DNA of 64,000 nt. Origin: Corella eumyota (lineage: Eukaryota; Chordata; Ascidiacea; Phlebobranchia; Corellidae). The notes beneath the pieces are model-generated. The model saw nothing but the letters and a program-made list of their open reading frames with translations, was not told the origin of the DNA and did not search any database. A program made the translations under genes and the position numbers. Positions 60,137-64,000 of the stretch are shown here, one piece after another. Within the stretch, counting starts at the first letter, position 1; every line of letters begins with the position of its first letter. The stretch is taken from assembly GCA_963082875.1 (NCBI GenBank), contig OY720097.1:8998501-9062500 (forward strand), read 5' to 3'.

Positions 60137-60156
60137 ATATATATATATATATATAA
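60137..60156. repeat. (AT)n microsatellite
   Basis: About ten AT units just after the SINE tail. Confidence 0.85.
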
Positions 60157-60618
60157 TAATTAACTGTAGGCCATATATGTTGTTTGTTATCCTAACTGGT
60201 TTTAAATTGTAAAGACTGACACTTCAGTTTAATCAGTGGTTAAATTTTGTAACCTCCCCATAAACTTTAACTTGTTATTGTTGGTTTCGCATGAACTTAT
60301 TACTTATATATAGACCATTAGTAGATGTTTAAACCAAAGCCCTTGTGTGACATTTTATACGATTTTGAGGTAAATAGTTTTCATATATTTTATCGGGAAT
60401 AACTGTATTTGTAAGCAAATGGTTTAAAAAAATTGTTTCATTGTCAGTAAAAATGACGTTTTTAGTTAAATAGTTTTTGGTAATATGAAAATAATCTAAT
60501 AAAAAAAAGAAAAATTTATAAATATTGCCATAGGCACAAACCAGTCGAACTTCGGTTACTATTCTAGTTTATATACAACGCTTAATTTCGCAATAGAATC
60601 GGACTTAATCGGGTCGAC
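60157..60618. other. Intergenic, nothing seen
   Basis: AT-rich sequence without a supported gene or repeat. Confidence 0.4.
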
Positions 60619-61152
60619 TGAAAATGAGGGAATGGAAATTGAAGGAACGGAAAATGAAGGAACCGAAAAATGAAGGAACGGAAAATGAAGGAACCGGAAA
60701 ATGAAGGAACGGAAAATGAAGGAACCGGAAAATGAAGGAACGGAAAATGAAGGAACCGGAAAATGAAGGAACGGAAATTGAAGGAAAGTGAAAAAAGGAG
60801 TAGCAGAATCCTAAAAAAATAAAACGCGGAAATACCGTTGACTGTTTATATAGGTTTACTGTCATTTATTTGAGAACTGATAAGCGATAATGAGTTAATT
60901 TTTATTACCCCAGCATACCCTAACCCTCTTCTATGCCCGTTTATTTCTAAAATAAAAAATGCCCGTTTATTTCTAAAATAATATTGACTTAAATACAAAT
61001 AAATAGTCAACGGTATTTCCGCGTTTTATTTTTTTAGAATTCCGCCTCTCCTTTTTTCACTTTTCTTTAATTTTTGTTCCTTCATTTTCCGGTTCCTTCA
61101 TTTTCCGTTCCTTCAATTTCTGTTCCTTCATTTTCCATTCCCTCAAATTCCG
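60619..61152. repeat. Inverted pair of purine-rich minisatellites (possible foldback element)
   Basis: Left array 60619-60795: alternating GGAAAATGAAGGAACC and GGAAAATGAAGGAAC units of about 15-16 bp. Right array about 61050-61152: the reverse complement (TTCCTTCATTTTCCG). Inside these, AAATACCGTTGACT at about 60830 is mirrored by AGTCAACGGTATTT at about 61007, with GCGGAAAT/ATTTCCGC and poly-A/T stretches alongside. The centre holds a doubled TGCCCGTTTATTTCTAAAAT at about 60934-60985. The order, array then unique inverted stretch then spacer, is an inverted element. A - strand frame across the left array is a repeat shadow. Confidence 0.75.
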
Positions 61153-61165
61153 CGTCCCCACTTAA

Positions 61166-61445
61166 TCTACCTGACGAAAATATATATTTGACGGATTAAT
61201 GGATCGAACGGATTAATGGATCAAGTTTTATTAACTGAATCGAATATATATTAAATAGATATTACATAGTTCAAATGCATATTTGACGGATATTTAATTA
61301 AACAAAAAGTTTTCATGAATTAAACCCTTACCCTAACCCTCACCTATTCAGATTACCCATTAACACATCCGACCCATTCGATCCTTTTATCCATCTAATA
61401 GTCAATTAATCCATACGATCCGAAAATATATTCTCGTCAGGTGGA
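61166..61445. mobile_element. MITE with TTAA target duplication (280 bp)
   Basis: The inverted ends TCTACCTGACGA and, from the right, TCCACCTGACGA are flanked by TTAA on both sides (61162-61165 and 61446-61449). The inner part of the arms continues as AATATAT and GGATTAATGGATC-like words. TTAA targeting is used by piggyBac and Kolobok transposons; the terminal bases do not settle which. No coding capacity. Confidence 0.75.
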
Positions 61446-61730
61446 TTAATTTGTAATCTTCGCAATAGGGGTTGCGGGTTTAAAACGTGACATCTGCAGT
61501 GGTGTGTTAAAATCTTTAAGCAGTATTTATATGGCAAATTACAGTTTTACCTTATTTTATTTGTACTTTTTTGCGTTTTATTAAAATGTATACATTTTTA
61601 CACTTTGTCCGAAATTTTTTACGCAATTGATGCTAGAATGGATAATTTTTTTTTTTTTTTTGAAGAGTTTTGATGTTAAGGTTTGTTAAGAAAAGATCAC
61701 GTAATTAATAATATATAACATGTTAAAAAC
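61446..61730. other. Intergenic, nothing seen
   Basis: AT-rich, with a poly-T run at about 61648. Confidence 0.4.
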
Positions 61731-61913
61731 ATGAATACTCACGCTCAATCATTAGATTTTTATGACTTTTGTTACCCTGATAGCTTTAAACCACCTCGAG
61801 ATAAAGAACACCAACATGTTTTTACTGATCATGGATGCATGGAAGCCTGTAATTTGGAATATAATGTAGGAACTTTAATAATAATCAGGAAAAATTTTTT
61901 TTTCCTTATTTAG
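61731..61913 (+). CDS. Possible first coding exon, unidentified gene
   Basis: An ATG frame whose first 45 or so codons have a mixed, protein-like composition (MNTHAQSLDFYDFCYPDSFK and then PPRDKEHQHVFTDHGCMEAC). It then degrades into low-complexity residues. The change falls at GAATATAAT|GTAGGA, a plausible splice donor at about 61865, so the real exon may end there. I do not recognise the sequence, and no further exon is seen before the window ends. Confidence 0.35.
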   Translation: MNTHAQSLDFYDFCYPDSFKPPRDKEHQHVFTDHGCMEACNLEYNVGTLIIIRKNFFFLI

Positions 61914-61973
61914 TAGAACTCATGGTCTTTTATCAATGGTTGTGTGTTTAATTATTTGTATATGGATACAATC

Positions 61974-62293
61974 CAGTCTGAAAGTAGGGCAGCGTGCGCA
62001 TGAGATTTTTTTTGGTAAAAAAATGCACGCCTGAAATTAACGTTTTCCAGACTGGTGGAAAGTAGGGCAGTTTTCGACAATATCTCATGCGTGCAGGTGT
62101 AAAAATTGGCGTGACCGCAGGTGCACATGTACAAAAATTTTCACTCTATGTGTGCACGCGTGATTTATGTTGACGTGTTTACCTTTAGTTTTGTATTGAC
62201 TTTCAAAGCCAGGCAGCAAAACGTAAATTTTAGGCGTGCATTTTTTTAACGAAAAACATCTTGTGCGTGCACGCTGCCCTACTTTTCAGACTG
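61974..62293. mobile_element. MITE with about 70 bp inverted ends (320 bp)
   Basis: The left end CAGTCTGAAAGTAGGGCAGC is matched in reverse at the right end (CAGTCTGAAAAGTAGGGCAG). The match continues through AAAAAAATGCACGCCT about 45-60 bp inside. A third internal word, GGAAAGTAGGGCAG, lies at about 62057. CA-starting ends would suit hAT, but I could not find a clean target duplication (TACAA is shared loosely by the flanks). Confidence 0.65.
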
Positions 62294-64000
62294 CGGTACA
62301 ACAATTTGCGCCAATGGTTTCATTTTTTAGCCTGCTAGTACCCTTTAGTAAGATGCTAATAATTGTAATAACTATCTAAGGCAACTTGAGATTGGTGTAC
62401 CGTATGTTCTTATGGGGACTAGAAGCTTTGGTCGTAAGAAGCTTCGGCCAGAAGGTTCAGCCTGCGAAAAAACGCGGGAAAAAAATCAGCTCAAGACCAT
62501 ATTTTACTTATAGGCTATTCAAAATAAAATTTGACAAAAAGTATAATACATAAAAAAAATTTTATAATTTGTTACGATAAATATTATGTTAGTTTTTAGA
62601 ATATTTTTTTTTTTAAATTGTTGTCGTAAAAAAAAATTTACTTTCGGCATGCATAATTTTTCATTGAACTGCGGGAATTTCATGGCGTAAAGTCCACGTT
62701 TGATGTCAACGTAATACCGTATTTATCAAAATTCAAAATAAAAAAGTATAGCCTATATAATAAATATTTAATATATATTTTTTTTTTTAAAACCTATTTT
62801 TAAAACGAATTAAAGACGGATACTTTTTTGACCTGAAAAATTTTATGACTAATCGCTTTTGGCCTGCGAAATTTTAATTTCACTGATATACCTTATTTTA
62901 CAGATATTTAAAATATTATTTTGCAGTAAGTACAATACATAAAGAAATTTTGTGTGGTTTTGACACTTAGATAAATCTTAGTTTAACTGTTCCTTTAATG
63001 ATTTATATCACAAACTAAATTAAGAACAAAGTAGATTTTGCTCTAAGTTATTAGTGTGTAAAAAAAATTGTTTTTATTTAATCAAATTCTGGTATTTGTA
63101 AATTATTTTTTTTTTAAATTAATTTCAAGTTTTAGGTTTTTTTAAAACAAATTTGTTTTTTTTGCAAATAAAAGTTTGTTTTTTGTTAAGTAATTGAAAT
63201 TTTTTAATTAAATTTTGGTTTATACATAAAACAAATTTAGGATTTTTTGTTTGTTTTTAGTTTAAATGAATTAGGAGTTTTCGGTTTGCTATCTAGCACC
63301 AAATTTAAAAAGTAAAACTGGTATAAGCTGAACTTTTAATCTGTTATTAATAATAAACTAAAGTTTAAAACTAGTGGTTATTAATAAACTAAAGTTTATA
63401 GCTGGGTGTAATTAATAAACTAAAGATTAAATCTGGAGGTAAATAATAAACTAAAGTTTAAAAAAATGAAGTTTATCTTTTAAATATATAACTGTTTTAA
63501 AGTAATTTTTTTTTTCTAAAATTTTATGCTTAGGTGTTTGTTATATTTTTTTATTTTTTATAATTGCATTTCATTCCAGTAGGATTAAAATAATAATTAA
63601 AATTTTCCGTGATTTCGTTTTAAATATTGATAATATAAGTTTAAAATGAATGTGATGTAAGCTAGCACGAATTTTTTACCTCAAAAGCGTCCGTTTTAAT
63701 GTGTTTCAAAATTACATTTTCGAGACAAAAATCTTTAAAAAAATAAATATTCTAAAAATTAGCATACATATGTATCTTAACAATCTGTTTAAACTTTTTT
63801 ACCTATTGTACTTTTTGCCAAATTTTATTTTAAATATTGGTAAAAGGTTTAAAGGTTGGTAAAAGAGTTAAAGGTATGGGCTTTTGTGTTAAAGGTATAC
63901 GCTTTCGCAGGTCGAAAGCGATTAGTCGTAAAATTTTGCAGGCCAAAAAAGCACCTGTCTTTAATGCGTTTTAAAAATACATTTTTAAGACAACAATTAA
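62294..64000. repeat. Decayed inverted repeats, no gene seen
   Basis: The stretch 62775-62870 (with GACTAATCGCTTTTGGCCTG) is the imperfect reverse complement of 63903-63995 (with GTCGAAAGCGATTAGTCGTA). A weaker direct copy of the latter begins at about 63685. An earlier relative (AGCCTGCGAAAAAACGCGGG) lies at about 62460. These look like the arms of old transposons that continue past the right edge. Confidence 0.5.
63345..63468 (+). repeat. Tandem repeat, about 35 bp unit, four copies
   Basis: AATAATAAACTAAAGTTTA-type units separated by variable words (AAACTAGTGGTT, TAGCTGGGTGTA, AATCTGGAGGTA) occur four times in a row. Confidence 0.75.

Noticed and set aside
60605-60865. 86-codon Phe/Ser-rich frame on the - strand
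   Set aside because: It translates the purine-rich minisatellite.

Overview
The window looks like nuclear DNA from a very AT-rich metazoan, probably a marine invertebrate. An ascidian-like tunicate is plausible but unproven. The reasons are standard-code genes with short GT-AG introns, animal-type POLR1B, CHTOP and AS3MT genes, a BEL/Pao LTR retroelement, and a tRNA-headed SINE in at least four copies. No bacterial operons, rRNA genes or CRISPR arrays are seen.

Layout. 1-273 is the last coding part of an unidentified gene. 274-4770 is intergenic, with a clear 550 bp hAT-type MITE flanked by 8 bp target duplications and a cluster of three CACGTG boxes just before a short ATG reading frame. 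About 4770-36530 is one nested transposon complex of roughly 31 kb. An old foldback-type element (179 bp tandem repeats) is split at about 5798/36377 by a huge island of interspersed AT-rich units. The units end in CTAG and carry mirrored 14 bp motifs near both ends, as in Helitron/Helentron-derived (DINE-1/HINE-like) elements. A younger copy of the same foldback family (30931-36188) sits inside that island. A reverse SINE follows, then a complete intronless POLR1B (37352-40783).

42079-46122 is a second foldback-type element, unrelated in sequence, with 177 bp repeats. 46300-47230 is a pair of inverted 20 bp minisatellites. CHTOP (five coding exons, + strand, 50457-52485) and AS3MT (seven exons, - strand, 59403-52884) are convergent, with 398 bp between their stop codons. 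A 4.17 kb BEL/Pao fossil fills the last intron of AS3MT. 59820-64000 holds a SINE, another inverted minisatellite pair, two MITEs, a possible first coding exon and decayed repeats.

The host genes are unrelated housekeeping functions: rRNA transcription, mRNA export, and arsenic-type methyl transfer. They do not form a pathway. The most unusual content is the repeat DNA: four independent families built as tandem arrays in inverted pairs, two of them with near-nucleosomal periods, one carrying a consensus CRE in almost every unit. The AS3MT protein is also odd, since two of the four human arsenic-binding cysteine positions are not cysteine.
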